DNA of 64,000 nucleotides from Thermus hydrothermalis (lineage in GTDB: Bacteria; Deinococcota; Deinococci; Deinococcales; Thermaceae), in contig NZ_JAKTNT010000001.1 of NCBI RefSeq assembly GCF_022760925.1, positions 42,634 to 106,633 of the forward strand, in the 5' to 3' direction. The position numbers and the translations under genes were made by a program. The stretch's first letter is position 1; each line of letters begins with the position of its first letter. Positions 40,341-49,446 of the stretch are shown here, piece by piece. The notes beneath the pieces are model-generated. The model saw nothing but the letters and a program-made list of their open reading frames with translations. It did no database searches and had not been told where the DNA came from.

Positions 40341-40996
40341 GCGGGGCGCAGGGCGTACAGCCGGAGGGAGACGAGGAACCCGAAGAGGCCTAGGCCCAGG
40401 GGGAGGGCGAGGGCCTCGAGGTCCACCGCCAAAAGCTCCGCCAAGGCCAGGAGGAGGGCCATACCCACCACCACCCAGCCAAGCCCACGGCTCGCCCTGC
40501 GGGCCCTCTCCGAGTCCTGGGCTAGGTGCTGGAGGCGGCTTGCCAGGAGGCCGTCCACCCCGTCCACCAGGAGCATCCCCAGGGTGAAGAAGAAACCCAG
40601 GCGCAGGGGGGAGAGCTCCGCGGAGAGGGCCAGGGCGGAGAGCTGGCTTGCCGTTTCAAACCCCAAGCCGAAGAGGAGGCCCAGGAGAAGGGGGTGGAGG
40701 AAAGGGAGGCGGTTTGGGGCCCTCTCCTCGGGCCTGAGGAGCCGGTAGAGGTTGAGGCCGGCCACCAGGAGGAGGAGGAGGGTGGGGAGGTGGAGGGCCT
40801 CGAGGTCCACCCTTTCCAGGAGGGCGGCGGCGGGGAAGGCCAAGAGGGTCACGATGGCGCCGTGCCCCAAGGCAAAGAGGACGCCGTTATAGGGGGAAGG
40901 GCGCACCCGGGAGAGCCCGTCCACCGCCGCCAGGTGGTCGGGATCCACCCCGTGGCGCATGCCCAGGGCCACGGCCAGGAGCTCCAGCCCCGTCAT
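40337..40996 (-). CDS. High-affinity nickel/cobalt permease (NiCoT-like)
   Basis: This 219-residue protein has about six to seven hydrophobic segments. The NiCoT signature is present near the N-terminus as MRHGVDPDHLAAVDG (HxxxDH), followed by LFALGHGAIVTLLAF and GLLFGLGFETASQ, further motifs of the family. As first gene behind a cobalamin riboswitch it is most likely a cobalt importer. A 22-codon leader ORF ends in an ATGA overlap with its start. Confidence 0.85.
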   Translation of the reverse strand: MTGLELLAVALGMRHGVDPDHLAAVDGLSRVRPSPYNGVLFALGHGAIVTLLAFPAAALLERVDLEALHLPTLLLLLVAGLNLYRLLRPEERAPNRLPFLHPLLLGLLFGLGFETASQLSALALSAELSPLRLGFFFTLGMLLVDGVDGLLASRLQHLAQDSERARRASRGLGWVVVGMALLLALAELLAVDLEALALPLGLGLFGFLVSLRLYALRPA

Positions 40997-41061
40997 GGGG
41001 CACCCCTACCTTGGGGGGATACCGCCTTTCCTTTCACTTGGGAACGCCTTTTTCTCGTCAT
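40993..41061 (-). CDS. 22-residue leader peptide before the cobalt permease
   Basis: ATG 41061 lies 5 nt after GGAGG (41067-41071) and opens MTRKRRSQVKGKAVSPQGRG plus two residues, ending in TGA that overlaps the permease ATG (ATGA). The frame has a better ribosome-binding site than the permease itself, so it may couple riboswitch control to permease translation. It is very basic. It could also be chance, given its small size. Confidence 0.4.
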   Translation of the reverse strand: MTRKRRSQVKGKAVSPQGRGAP

Positions 41062-41104
41062 CCTTGCCTCCTTTCGCCCCTGCTCGGGGGCAGGTGAGGC
41101 GCGC

Positions 41105-41245
41105 GCTAGGGCGGGTATTCGGGCTTCCGGCCACGACGTGGGGTCTAACGCATGGGCCGGTTACCGTTGCGGCACAGCGCCGGACTTTCACCGGTCTTCC
41201 CCCTTTTCCGCCCCAAGACATCCGGGCCTTGGGGCACCCTAGCCG
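41105..41245 (-). ncRNA. Cobalamin (B12) riboswitch
   Basis: Read on the minus strand, the conserved core is present: GGGGAAGACCGGTGAAAGTCC (GGTGAAAGTCC lies at 41182-41192), then GCGCTGTGCCGCAACGGT (CCGCAACGGT at 41163-41172), and later a B12-box-like GAAGCCCGAATACCCGCC around 41111-41130. It lies in the 280-bp gap between the cobC and permease genes, upstream of the permease. A short GCCCC/GGGGC hairpin (41076-41091) just before the GGAGG of the leader ORF may be the switching element, acting on translation. Ligand binding would turn down the whole cobalt uptake and corrin operon. Outer boundaries approximate. Confidence 0.85.
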
Positions 41246-41277
41246 CACGGGCCCCGCTAGGGGGCTTGCCCTAGGTT

Positions 41278-41820
41278 TTACTCCTCTTCCCGCCCCCCGT
41301 CAACCGCTGGGGGGGCTATCCGCCCCAGGACCCTCCTCGGCCAGTCCACCACCACGGCGCTTCCCGGGAGGACGAGGCCGTCCTCCCCCAAAGCCCGGAG
41401 CACCGCCCGCACCACCCCCCCGTGGGTGAAGAGGAGGGCGGGTGCCCTAAGGGTTTCCAGGAAGCGAAACACCCGCTCCTGGAAGGCCTCCAGGGTCTCT
41501 CCCCCAGGGGGATGGAAGCCCTGGAACCGGAGGAGGGCTTCCTTGTGGAGGGGGTCTAGGCTTTCCCAAGGGGCTCCCTCCAGGGCCCCGAAGTGGATCT
41601 CCCTAAGCGCCCGGGTGGGCTCGGGGGTAAACCCCGCCAGGGCCGCTGTTTCCAGGGCCCGCCGCAGGTCGGAGCTATGGGCGGGGAGGGGAGGGAGGAG
41701 CCCTTTAAGGGCTCTCGCCTGTTCCCGCCCAAGGGAGGTTAAGGGGAGGTCGGTCCAGCCGAGAAGCCTCCCCTCCCGGTTCCAAAGGGTTTCCCCGTGC
41801 CGCACGAGCCAGAGCTCCAT
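41278..41820 (-). CDS. cobC: Alpha-ribazole phosphatase / histidine phosphatase
   Basis: The protein has 180 residues: MELWLVRHGETLWNREGRLLGWTDLPLTSLGREQARAL with the RHGE catalytic motif, HSSDLRRALETA, and LLFTHGGVVRAVLRAL with the second His. In a cobalamin cluster the likely job is removing the phosphate from alpha-ribazole phosphate or from adenosylcobalamin phosphate. It is divergent from cobT with only 34 bp between the starts. TAAACT at 41827-41832 lies 6 nt before its ATG. Confidence 0.85.
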   Translation of the reverse strand: MELWLVRHGETLWNREGRLLGWTDLPLTSLGREQARALKGLLPPLPAHSSDLRRALETAALAGFTPEPTRALREIHFGALEGAPWESLDPLHKEALLRFQGFHPPGGETLEAFQERVFRFLETLRAPALLFTHGGVVRAVLRALGEDGLVLPGSAVVVDWPRRVLGRIAPPAVDGGREEE

Positions 41821-41826
41821 GGGTAG

Positions 41827-41847
41827 AGTTTACGCTTTTGGTATAGT
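41827..41847. promoter_or_regulatory. Back-to-back -10 hexamers of cobC and cobT
   Basis: Minus strand: TAAACT (41827-41832), 6 nt before cobC. Plus strand: TATAGT (41842-41847), 7 nt before cobT. Both point to leaderless messages; the two promoters overlap in 34 bp and so could exclude each other or be controlled together. Confidence 0.5.
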
Positions 41848-41854
41848 GGGGGCC

Positions 41855-42865
41855 ATGCGGCGGGAGGTTTTGGAAGAAGCCCAAAGGCGCATGGAGGACC
41901 TCACCAAGCCGCCCCGCTCCTTGGGGTACCTGGAGGAGGTGGCGGTGCGCCTGGCGGCCATCCAGGGCCGGGTGAAGCCGGAACTGGGCCAGGGAGCGGT
42001 GGTGGTGGCGGCGGCGGACCACGGGGTGGCGGCGGAAGGGGTTTCCGCCTACCCCCAGGAGGTCACGCGGCAGATGGTCCTCAACTTCCTCCGGGGCGGG
42101 GCCGCCATCAACCAGTTCGCCCTGGCCGCCCACTGCGAGGTCTACGTCCTGGACGTGGGGGTCATGGGGGAGCTCCCCGACCACCCCCGCCTCCTCAAGC
42201 GCAAGGTGCGGGAGGGCACCCGCAACCTGGCCCTCGAGCCCGCCCTCACCCGGGAGGAGGCGGAAAGGGCCCTCGAGGCGGGCCGGGAGGCGGCCAGGCG
42301 GGCTTTAGCGGAAGGGGCCACCCTCCTCGCCGCCGGGGACATGGGCATTGCCAACACCACGGCGGCCGCTGCCCTCACCGCCGGGCTTCTGGGCCTTTCC
42401 CCGGAGAAGGTGGTGGGCCGGGGGACGGGGGTGGGAGAGGAGGGCCTCAAGCGGAAACGGGAGGCGGTGGGGAGGGCCCTCGCCCGCCTGCGGCCCGGGC
42501 TTGACCCCTTGGGGGTGGCGGCGGAGGTGGGGGGGCTTGAGCTCATCGCCATCGCCGGGGTGTACCTGGAGGGGTACGCCCAAGGGGTTCCCCTGGTCCT
42601 GGACGGCTTCCCCGTGACCGCCGGGGCCCTTTTGGCCTGGAAGCTGGAGCCGGGGATAAGGGACCACTTCTTCGCCGGCCACCTCTCCCGGGAGCCCGGG
42701 CACCGGTACCTCTTGGAGGCCTTGGGCCTCAGGCCCCTCCTGGACCTGGACCTGGCCCTGGGGGAGGGGACGGGGGCGGTCCTGGCCATGCCCCTCCTCC
42801 GCGCCGCCGCCCGCATCCTCCACATGGCCACCTTCGCCGAGGCGGGGGTTTCCCGGGGCGGGTAG
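41855..42865 (+). CDS. cobT: Nicotinate-nucleotide-dimethylbenzimidazole phosphoribosyltransferase
   Basis: ATG 41855 gives 336 residues; longer frames upstream run through cobC and are shadows. CobT features: [70 protein letters not shown], and [19 protein letters not shown] near the end. It makes alpha-ribazole phosphate, the lower ligand precursor. First gene of a four-gene plus-strand operon (cobT, cobS, cobO, cbiA). Confidence 0.95.
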   Translation: MRREVLEEAQRRMEDLTKPPRSLGYLEEVAVRLAAIQGRVKPELGQGAVVVAAADHGVAAEGVSAYPQEVTRQMVLNFLRGGAAINQFALAAHCEVYVLDVGVMGELPDHPRLLKRKVREGTRNLALEPALTREEAERALEAGREAARRALAEGATLLAAGDMGIANTTAAAALTAGLLGLSPEKVVGRGTGVGEEGLKRKREAVGRALARLRPGLDPLGVAAEVGGLELIAIAGVYLEGYAQGVPLVLDGFPVTAGALLAWKLEPGIRDHFFAGHLSREPGHRYLLEALGLRPLLDLDLALGEGTGAVLAMPLLRAAARILHMATFAEAGVSRGG

Positions 42866-43561
42866 GTGTTTCGGGCCCTTTTGGCCGCCTTCTCCCTCCT
42901 TTCCGTCCTCCCCGTGGCCCGGGCGCTGGAGGGGGAGGACTTTCGCCGGGCCTCCGCCTTCTTCCCCCTGGTGGGCTACGCCCTGGGGGCTTGCCTCGCC
43001 CTCCTCGCCTTCCTCCCCCTCCCCCCGGGCCTCCTCGCCGCCCTCCAGGTGGCCCTCCTCCTGGGGCTCACGGGCCTCCTGCACCTGGACGGGCTCCTGG
43101 ACGCCGCCGATGCGCTTCTCGGTTCCCGGCCTCGGGAGGAGAGGCTTCGCATCCTCAAGGACCCCCACCTGGGCCCCTTCGCCTTCGGGGTGGGGGGGCT
43201 CTACCTCCTCCTCCTCTGGCAGGGCCTGGCCTCGGCACGGGACCCCCTTTTCCTCCTCCTCTTTCCCGGGTTCGCCCGCTTCGCCTTCTTGCCCTTCCTC
43301 CACCTTTACCCCCTCCTGGGCCCGGGGATGGCAGCCATGGTGCGGGGGGGGCCGTGGGGGGTGGCCTTTCTCCTCGCCCTGCCTTTCCCCCTCCTCTTCC
43401 CCCTTTCCGCCCTCGCCGCCCTCCTCGCCGCCTTCGGCGTGGGAAGGCTCGCCCTGGCCCGGCTTGGGGGGGTAAACGGGGACATCCTGGGGGCCATGAT
43501 CGCCCTGGGGGAGCTAGCTTCCCTGCTAACCTATGCCCTATGGAAGAGCCTCGCCGGGTGA
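42866..43561 (+). CDS. cobS: Cobalamin 5'-phosphate synthase
   Basis: The protein has 231 residues from a GTG that directly follows the cobT stop. Membrane protein with about six hydrophobic segments. The CobS motif [39 protein letters not shown] holds the metal-binding acids. It joins adenosylcobinamide-GDP and alpha-ribazole (phosphate) at the membrane. It overlaps cobO by 22 nt. Confidence 0.95.
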   Translation: MFRALLAAFSLLSVLPVARALEGEDFRRASAFFPLVGYALGACLALLAFLPLPPGLLAALQVALLLGLTGLLHLDGLLDAADALLGSRPREERLRILKDPHLGPFAFGVGGLYLLLLWQGLASARDPLFLLLFPGFARFAFLPFLHLYPLLGPGMAAMVRGGPWGVAFLLALPFPLLFPLSALAALLAAFGVGRLALARLGGVNGDILGAMIALGELASLLTYALWKSLAG

Positions 43562-44103
43562 AGCCCTACGCCAAGCCCCAAGGGGAGAGGAGGGGTCTCC
43601 TCCTGGTCTACACCGGGGACGGCAAGGGCAAGAGCACCGCCGCCTTCGGCCTCGCCCTCAGGGCCCACGGGCGGGGCCTGAGGGTGCGGGTCTTCCAGTT
43701 TGTCAAGCACGCCACCGCCCGCTTTGGGGAGCACCGGGCCTTCGCCCGGCTCGGCATCCCCATAGAGGGCCTCGGGGATGGTTTCACGTGGAAAAGCCGG
43801 GACCTCGAGGCCTCTGCCCGCCTGGCCCAGGAGGGGTGGCAAAGGGCCAAGGAGGCCCTCCTCTCGGGGGCGTACGACCTGGTGGTCCTGGACGAGGCCA
43901 CCTATCCCTTGCGCTACGGGTGGATCGCCTTGGAGGAGTTCCTGGAGGCCCTCAAGGGACGCCCGCCCCACGTGCACGTGGTGGTCACGGGCAGGGGGGC
44001 GCCCGAGGCCCTCTTGGACCTGGCGGACACGGTGACGGAGATGCGCAAGGTGAAGCACGCCTTTGACCAGGGCGTCCCGGCCCAGAGGGGGATAGAGCAC
44101 TGA
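43540..44103 (+). CDS. cobO: Corrinoid adenosyltransferase
   Basis: ATG 43540 within the cobS end gives 187 residues. The P-loop [24 protein letters not shown] and later [15 protein letters not shown] and [23 protein letters not shown] identify a CobO/BtuR-type ATP:cob(I)alamin adenosyltransferase. It attaches the upper adenosyl ligand. Overlaps cbiA by one base (TGATG). Confidence 0.95.
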   Translation: MEEPRRVKPYAKPQGERRGLLLVYTGDGKGKSTAAFGLALRAHGRGLRVRVFQFVKHATARFGEHRAFARLGIPIEGLGDGFTWKSRDLEASARLAQEGWQRAKEALLSGAYDLVVLDEATYPLRYGWIALEEFLEALKGRPPHVHVVVTGRGAPEALLDLADTVTEMRKVKHAFDQGVPAQRGIEH

Positions 44104-45422
44104 TGCGCCTCCTCCTTGCGGCTCCCCACTCGGGCGCGGGCAAGACCACGTTTTCCCTCGCCCTGGCCTTGGCCCTGAGGGAGCGGGGCCTGAAGGTCCA
44201 GGCCTTCAAGGTGGGCCCCGACTACATAGACCCCACCCACCTCGAGGCCGCCACCGGCCGCCGCCCCTACAACCTGGACGGCTTCTTCCTGGACGAGGAG
44301 GGCCTCCGCTCCCTCTTCCGCCACGGGGCGAGGGGGGCGGATTTCGCCCTGGTGGAGGGGGTGATGGGGCTTTTTGACGGGAAGGACCCCTTGGGGCGGG
44401 TGGGGTCCACGGCCCAGGTGGCGCGCCTCCTGGGCCTGCCCGTGGCCCTGGTGGTGGACGCTAAGGGGATGGCGGGCTCCATCGCCGCCCTGGTGCGGGG
44501 CTTCCGCGACCACGACCCCGAGGTGCGCCTCGTGGGGGTCTTCGCCAACCGGGTGGGTTCCGAGCGCCATGCGGAGCTCCTCCGGGAGGCCCTCGCCCCC
44601 TTGGGCCTTCCCCTCTTGGGCTGGCTCCCCCAGGACCCCGCCCTGGCCCTGCCCGAACGGCACCTGGGCTTGGTCCTCGCCGGGGAGGTGGCCCCGCCCC
44701 TGGAGGCCCTGCGGCGGGCCTTCCGGGTGGACCTCGAGGCCACCCTTCGCCTGGCCCAGGCCGCCCCGCCCCTCCCCGAGGCCAAGCCCTTCCTCCCAAA
44801 GAGGCGTCCTCCCCGGGCCCGGGTAGCCTACGCCTGGGACCGGGCCTTCCGCTTCTATTACCCCGAGGCCTTGGAGCTTTTGGAGGCCCTGGGGGCCGAG
44901 CTCATCCCCTTTAGCCCCCTGGAGGACGAGGCCCTTCCCCAAGCGGACGCCCTCCTCCTCGGGGGTGGCTACCCGGAGCTTTTCGCCGAGCGGCTTTCCG
45001 CCAACGGGGCCATGCGGGAGGCCATCCGCCGCTTTCCCGGGCCCGTGGTGGCGGAGTGCGGGGGGTACATGTACCTCTCCCAGGGGCTTTGGGTGGGGGA
45101 AAGCTTCTACCCCATGGTGGGCCTGGTCCCCGGGGAGGCCCGGATGGCGGATAGGCCCGTCCTGGGCTACCGGGAGGTGGAGGCCCTCCGGGATAACCCC
45201 CTGGCCCTTAGGGGAGAGGTGTTTAGGGGCCACGAGTTCCACTACGCCCGCCTTCCCCAGTCCCCAAGCCCCGCTTGGCGCCGGGTGGGGGGAGAGGAGG
45301 TGGAGGGGTACACGGACGGCAGGGTGCTGGCGAGCTTCGTGCACCTCTACCTTCCCGCTCGGCCTGAAGGGGCGAAGCGGCTCTTGGCAAGGGCCCGTGT
45401 GGAGGGTGGAGGGCTCGCTTAG
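44103..45422 (+). CDS. cbiA: Cobyrinic acid a,c-diamide synthase
   Basis: The protein has 439 residues. The ATPase-like N-terminal half starts [25 protein letters not shown] and has KVGPDYIDPTHLEAATGR and EGVMGLFDGK. The C-terminal amidotransferase half has LLLGGGYPELFAERLSAN, VVAECGGYMYLSQGL (nucleophile Cys) and GHEFHYARL (His). It amidates the a and c side chains using glutamine. Last gene of the cobT operon. Confidence 0.95.
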   Translation: MRLLLAAPHSGAGKTTFSLALALALRERGLKVQAFKVGPDYIDPTHLEAATGRRPYNLDGFFLDEEGLRSLFRHGARGADFALVEGVMGLFDGKDPLGRVGSTAQVARLLGLPVALVVDAKGMAGSIAALVRGFRDHDPEVRLVGVFANRVGSERHAELLREALAPLGLPLLGWLPQDPALALPERHLGLVLAGEVAPPLEALRRAFRVDLEATLRLAQAAPPLPEAKPFLPKRRPPRARVAYAWDRAFRFYYPEALELLEALGAELIPFSPLEDEALPQADALLLGGGYPELFAERLSANGAMREAIRRFPGPVVAECGGYMYLSQGLWVGESFYPMVGLVPGEARMADRPVLGYREVEALRDNPLALRGEVFRGHEFHYARLPQSPSPAWRRVGGEEVEGYTDGRVLASFVHLYLPARPEGAKRLLARARVEGGGLA

Positions 45423-45423
45423 A

Positions 45424-45446
45424 CCTACCCCCTGTTGGGGTAGAGG
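45424..45446 (+). terminator. Weak hairpin after cbiA
   Basis: CTACCCC (45425-45431) pairs with GGGGTAG (45437-45443) across a 5-nt loop, 2-3 bp after the cbiA stop. No T-tract follows, so activity is uncertain. Confidence 0.35.
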
Positions 45447-45516
45447 ATGGGAGCCAGAGGAGTTCGGTTTCCCGCCCGTTTCCTGCGGGGCCGCCTAGGC
45501 GTCCTCGTTGAAGGAA

Positions 45517-45554
45517 AGCCCCGGCCCCAGGTTGGCGGGGGTGGGGCCGGGGCT
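45517..45554 (-). terminator. Strong hairpin terminator of the DUF499 gene
   Basis: A perfect 12-bp stem (AGCCCCGGCCCC at 45517-45528, GGGGCCGGGGCT at 45543-45554) begins right at the TAG of the DUF499 gene and is followed on the minus strand by TTTCCTT. It separates the defence island from the convergent cobalamin operon. Confidence 0.65.
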
Positions 45555-48500
45555 AGTCTTCCAGGCTGTAATCGTGGCTGATGTGGGGGCTATTCTCCCG
45601 CAAAACCCGTTGGAGTTCCTTGGAAAAGCCCTCCTCGGCCTCCGCCTGCACCTCGAGGACCACCCTCACCCGCACCCCGGGCTCCCCCGCCAGGTGGCGG
45701 ACAATCTCTTCGGCCAAGAGGCTCGCGTCCCTTACCAGGTTGGCGGGGCGCACTTCCTTTTTGAGGTAGTAGCGGCGGGGTTTGGGCCCGGGAAAGGGGA
45801 AGGGGGGTTCCCCACTAGGAGCTGTAGGGGGGCCTTTTATATCGTCTCGCCCTCCCTCCGCAGGGTCCTTTGGTGCCTTCTCCTCTGGCTCTTCTGCCTT
45901 TTTCCGCAAGCCCTCGGCCCGCTCTCGCTCCAGAAGATACCCGGAGAGGTTAGGCGTGACGGGTTCCCGAAGGAAAACCCTGGCCCCCTCCCCAGGCCTT
46001 TCGGTGTAGCCGAAAAGCCCCTCCCGAACACCTTTTTCCACGGCACCCAGGAGGACCGCTTCATCCTTGAGCTTGGGCAGGTAGGGGTAGGTGGCGAAGG
46101 CTTCCCAAAGCCACCCTAAGGGTAGTTCCTGGCCTCTGGCGGCGAAAAAGCCGTAGTTTTTCAGTGTTTCTTCCAGGAACGAGGGATGCCATTCCGTGTA
46201 GACCAAGCCTTCGTTCTTCGCCTTGGCCGCCGCCCGTTCCAGGGGTTTGCCGCTACCCAGAAGGCGGATGGCGCTCATCTCCAGTTGGGGGGCCTTGGGG
46301 TCGGGTTGGTGGAAGGCCAGGAGGTGGCGGTAGGCCTCCTCTAGGCGCAGGTCTAGCGTTTCGCTGGCCTCCTTGACCCGGGCTTCCACCTGGCGCACGT
46401 CCGCCTGGCCCAGGTTAAGCCGCTCCCTGTCCTCGAGGATGGACCGCCAGGCCAGGTAGCGGCGGCTCGCCTCCATCAGGTCTGGTACCGCGGTGGCATC
46501 GGGGGCGAGGAAGAGGAGGGTGTTCCGGTAAAGCCTTTGGGCCTGGCCCCGGCGCTCCAGGATTTCCCGGGCGAGCCGCTCCGCCTCGGAGTTCTCCTTG
46601 CTGTAGGGAGCGGTGGGGGGCAGGACCACCAGGCGCAAAGCGGGCTCGTCGGGCACGTCCCCGCTTCCCGAGGGGGCGGCGTGGACGGCTGCGAAGAGGG
46701 GGGGACGGGTCCTGGCCCAGGCCTGAAGCCGGGCCACGATTTCCGCCATCGCCTCGTGCTCTTCCAGGGAGGCCATCCGGTCTTGGGCCAGGCGGTTCAG
46801 GCTTGGGCGGGTTTCAAACCAGTAGCGGTCCCCCTCGGCGTGGAAGTAGGTGAGGCGGTCCGAAAGGGCCTTTAGGGCATCGGTGAAGAGGGAGGGGCTT
46901 TCGCCGGGCTGGGCTACCCCTAGCTTTACCCGCACCCCCTGCACGCCCTTGGGGCGGTGGGCCTGGCCGGGGCTTGCGGCGGCGGGGGCGGTGGCGAGGA
47001 AGACCGCCCGGGCTACCCTGCGGGCGGCGTGGTGGCGGGCCAGGGCAGGGCGCTCCCGCTCCAAGATCAGGGCTTTGGCGTTGGGGCCATCTATGTCGGC
47101 GTCCACCACCTGGTCAAAGCCTTCCTGGTAGCGGGAGAGGTGGCGGACCAGCTCGTACCGGGGCCCCCCGGCGTCCAGGGGCAGGTTGCCGGGGAGGATG
47201 AGGAGGGAGGGGTCGCCTCGGGTCCAGAGGGTGTGGACCACGAAGGCCATGAGGCGGAGGACCCCCCGGGTGCGTTGGAAGCCCTCGAGGGTGGACCAGT
47301 CCTCGTAGAGGCGGTCAAAGAGCTCGGGGTGGATGGGATAGGCCGCCTTCATCCGGCGCTCGTAGTTGGGATCCAGGACCTCGCTGGGGAACTCGCCCTT
47401 GTTTTCCTGGTAGTAGCGCATGAACTCCCGCACCACGGCGTCCCGCTGGCGGTAGCCCTCCTCCGAAAGGGGAAGGAAGAGGCGGCGGCGGACGATCTCG
47501 TAGGCTTCGTCCTGGGTGGCGGGCTGCCAAACCGACTCCAGCCTTCCCACCACGTTTTGCAGGCGAATAAGGGCTTCCCGCCCTCCGCTTCCCCCCACCT
47601 CCATGTCGGAAGCGGGCAGGGAGGCCACCACCAGGGTGCGGGGGCTTCGCTTAGCGGCTTCCGTGAGGGCCTGGGCGAAGGTGAGGTTTTGGTCAAAGGT
47701 GCCGGCGGGCAGGTCCGTTTCCCCGTAGAGGTTGCGGAGAAAGGCCACCCACTCGTCAATGAGGATGAGGGCCGGGGCGTAGCGGTCAAAGAGCGCTTTT
47801 AGGACGTCCGAACCCGGGGCTACCCCCTTCCGGTCCTCCTCCTCCACCATGCGGTAGCCCTCCACGCCCCCGAGCTGGTAGGCGATTTCTCCCCAAAGGG
47901 TGCGCACCTCCAGCCCCTCGGGCTTGGGGTGGGTGCGGGCGGGGCTAAAGGCGGTGCCCACGAAGACGGCCCGGCGGGCCACAGGCACCTGGGCGATGTC
48001 CGCCTCGGCCAGGAGGTCTTCCAACCCCGGCACCTCCTTCGGGTTCACCCTTCCACCGAAGAGGTGGTAAAGGGCCAGCATGGAGTGGGTCTTGCCGCCC
48101 CCGAAGGCGGTTTGGAGTTCCACCACCGGGTCGCCCCCTGCGCCGGAAAGCCGCTTGAGGGCGCTTTGGAGAAGGCGGGATAACCCTTTGGTCAGGTAGG
48201 TGCGGCGGAAGAACTCCTCGGGGTCGCCGTACTCGGGCCCGGCCTCGCCCTTGTGCACCTGGGCTAGGTCGGCGGCGAACTCCGCTTCGCTATAGCGGCC
48301 CGAGGCCACGTCGGGGTGGGGGGTAACCACCTCCCGCCAGGGGGGAAGGCCTCTATGGGCCAGAACCTGGATGGGTTCGCTGGCCCGCCGTTCCGCTTCC
48401 CGCCGGGCGTCCTCCTCGTAGCGCCGCCTGAGGAGCTCGCGGGCCATGCGATCGGTTTCCCGGGCTTCGTCGGCGGCGATCATCTCCAGAAGGCGGGTGA

Positions 48501-48831
48501 TGGAGTCCAGGGCCCGGTGGGCGTCCTCGAGGCTAAAGGCGTTCTGGTGGCCCCAGCGGTTGCGCACCTCTATGAGCTCCTTGACCAAGGTCCGGCCCCA
48601 GCGGCCAAGCTTCTCGTCAAAGACCTCGGTCCAGCGGTGGTCCATGAGCTTGAGGAGGGCTTGGGCGTCGGGGTCTTGGAGGGAGTAGCGGTCCCCCCGC
48701 AAGACCTCGGCCATCTCCTTGGCCCAGTCGTCCCCGTACACCCGGCGGTACTCCCGCTCCACAAAGGGCCTGAGGCCAGCCTTGAGGAGGTCCAGCCCCC
48801 GCCCTACGATTTCGCGGTTGCTGAGCGCCAT
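45553..48831 (-). CDS. DUF499-type defence ATPase with N-terminal Swt1-like HEPN domain
   Basis: The protein has 1092 residues. Residues 1-120 form a Swt1-type HEPN domain (IVGRGLDLLKAGLRPFVERE...LIEVRNRWGHQNAFS) with Arg90-x4-His95. The P-loop AFGGGKTHSMLALYHLFGG (GKT near 246-248) and Walker B LILIDEWVAFLRNLYG near residue 355 define the ATPase, matching DUF499 proteins that databases label anti-phage-associated. The C-terminal 150 residues hold a variable linker and a small alpha/beta domain. These proteins co-occur with DUF1156 methylases and helicases, as here. TATGCT lies 6 nt before the ATG, so it can be expressed apart from the upstream genes. Confidence 0.8.
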   Translation of the reverse strand: MALSNREIVGRGLDLLKAGLRPFVEREYRRVYGDDWAKEMAEVLRGDRYSLQDPDAQALLKLMDHRWTEVFDEKLGRWGRTLVKELIEVRNRWGHQNAFSLEDAHRALDSITRLLEMIAADEARETDRMARELLRRRYEEDARREAERRASEPIQVLAHRGLPPWREVVTPHPDVASGRYSEAEFAADLAQVHKGEAGPEYGDPEEFFRRTYLTKGLSRLLQSALKRLSGAGGDPVVELQTAFGGGKTHSMLALYHLFGGRVNPKEVPGLEDLLAEADIAQVPVARRAVFVGTAFSPARTHPKPEGLEVRTLWGEIAYQLGGVEGYRMVEEEDRKGVAPGSDVLKALFDRYAPALILIDEWVAFLRNLYGETDLPAGTFDQNLTFAQALTEAAKRSPRTLVVASLPASDMEVGGSGGREALIRLQNVVGRLESVWQPATQDEAYEIVRRRLFLPLSEEGYRQRDAVVREFMRYYQENKGEFPSEVLDPNYERRMKAAYPIHPELFDRLYEDWSTLEGFQRTRGVLRLMAFVVHTLWTRGDPSLLILPGNLPLDAGGPRYELVRHLSRYQEGFDQVVDADIDGPNAKALILERERPALARHHAARRVARAVFLATAPAAASPGQAHRPKGVQGVRVKLGVAQPGESPSLFTDALKALSDRLTYFHAEGDRYWFETRPSLNRLAQDRMASLEEHEAMAEIVARLQAWARTRPPLFAAVHAAPSGSGDVPDEPALRLVVLPPTAPYSKENSEAERLAREILERRGQAQRLYRNTLLFLAPDATAVPDLMEASRRYLAWRSILEDRERLNLGQADVRQVEARVKEASETLDLRLEEAYRHLLAFHQPDPKAPQLEMSAIRLLGSGKPLERAAAKAKNEGLVYTEWHPSFLEETLKNYGFFAARGQELPLGWLWEAFATYPYLPKLKDEAVLLGAVEKGVREGLFGYTERPGEGARVFLREPVTPNLSGYLLERERAEGLRKKAEEPEEKAPKDPAEGGRDDIKGPPTAPSGEPPFPFPGPKPRRYYLKKEVRPANLVRDASLLAEEIVRHLAGEPGVRVRVVLEVQAEAEEGFSKELQRVLRENSPHISHDYSLED

Positions 48832-48837
48832 AGTAAA

Positions 48838-48843
48838 AGCATA
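48838..48843 (-). promoter_or_regulatory. -10 hexamer TATGCT of the DUF499 gene
   Basis: Six nt before ATG 48831, in the leaderless position. Confidence 0.45.
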
Positions 48844-48882
48844 TCGGCCAGGAGGAGGCGCCCCTGGCCAAACGACCTTGTC

Positions 48883-49443
48883 TCAAAACTTAAGTGCAGG
48901 AAGCACGAGGCGTGGGAGGCCCATCTGACTGGTTAGGAAGTCCACGTAAAAGCGCAGGTACGGCCAGAGGTTTACGGGCAGGTTCCGTTGGCTAAACGTT
49001 TGGAAGAAAGAGGCATCGGGGAACACGCCGCTTTGGTAGCTGGCCGCCACGCGGAGCCTGAGAAAGCCAAAGGTGCCAAGGGAGTCCTGAAAGTCCAGCT
49101 GGAGCTCCAAACCGGCCCTAAACCCGTCCTTTATTTTCTCCGGCCCGAAGGGCTCGGAACGGCCGAAAACGGGTTGCAGAGGTGCGCCTTTCTGCGGAGG
49201 GCGTTCCAGCTTAGCTTGGACCTCTAGGAGCTCCACGGATAGGATTTCTAGCCCCTCAATAAAGCGGCTATAGGCCTTGGGGTCTGCCTTCCCTTCGGAT
49301 GGGGGGCTCTTGACCTGGAGAAGCCCTGCTCTGCGCAGGGTGCTATAGACCCGTTGATAGGTAAGCCCCAGCTCCTTGGCGATTTCCGAAACGCTCTTCC
49401 CTTGTTGGTAGAGGTTTCGGATGGTTTCCGATTTGTTAGCCAT
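48883..49443 (-). CDS. SecB-like chaperone domain fused to an N-terminal helix-turn-helix
   Basis: The protein has 186 residues. The first 45 are a Hin-type HTH (IRNLYQQGKSVSEIAKELGLTYQRVYSTLRRAGLL). The rest, after a linker, has SecB-fold features: two strand-rich segments (LELQLDFQDSLGTFGFLRLRVAASYQSG) and the C-terminal helix and loop NLWPYLRFYVDFLTSQMGLPRLVLPAL, which closely resembles the end of SecB. It is the third gene of a toxin, antitoxin, chaperone order, starting 3 nt after the antitoxin stop. In such modules the SecB-like protein folds and protects the antitoxin. Confidence 0.7.
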   Translation of the reverse strand: MANKSETIRNLYQQGKSVSEIAKELGLTYQRVYSTLRRAGLLQVKSPPSEGKADPKAYSRFIEGLEILSVELLEVQAKLERPPQKGAPLQPVFGRSEPFGPEKIKDGFRAGLELQLDFQDSLGTFGFLRLRVAASYQSGVFPDASFFQTFSQRNLPVNLWPYLRFYVDFLTSQMGLPRLVLPALKF

Positions 49444-49446
49444 AGC

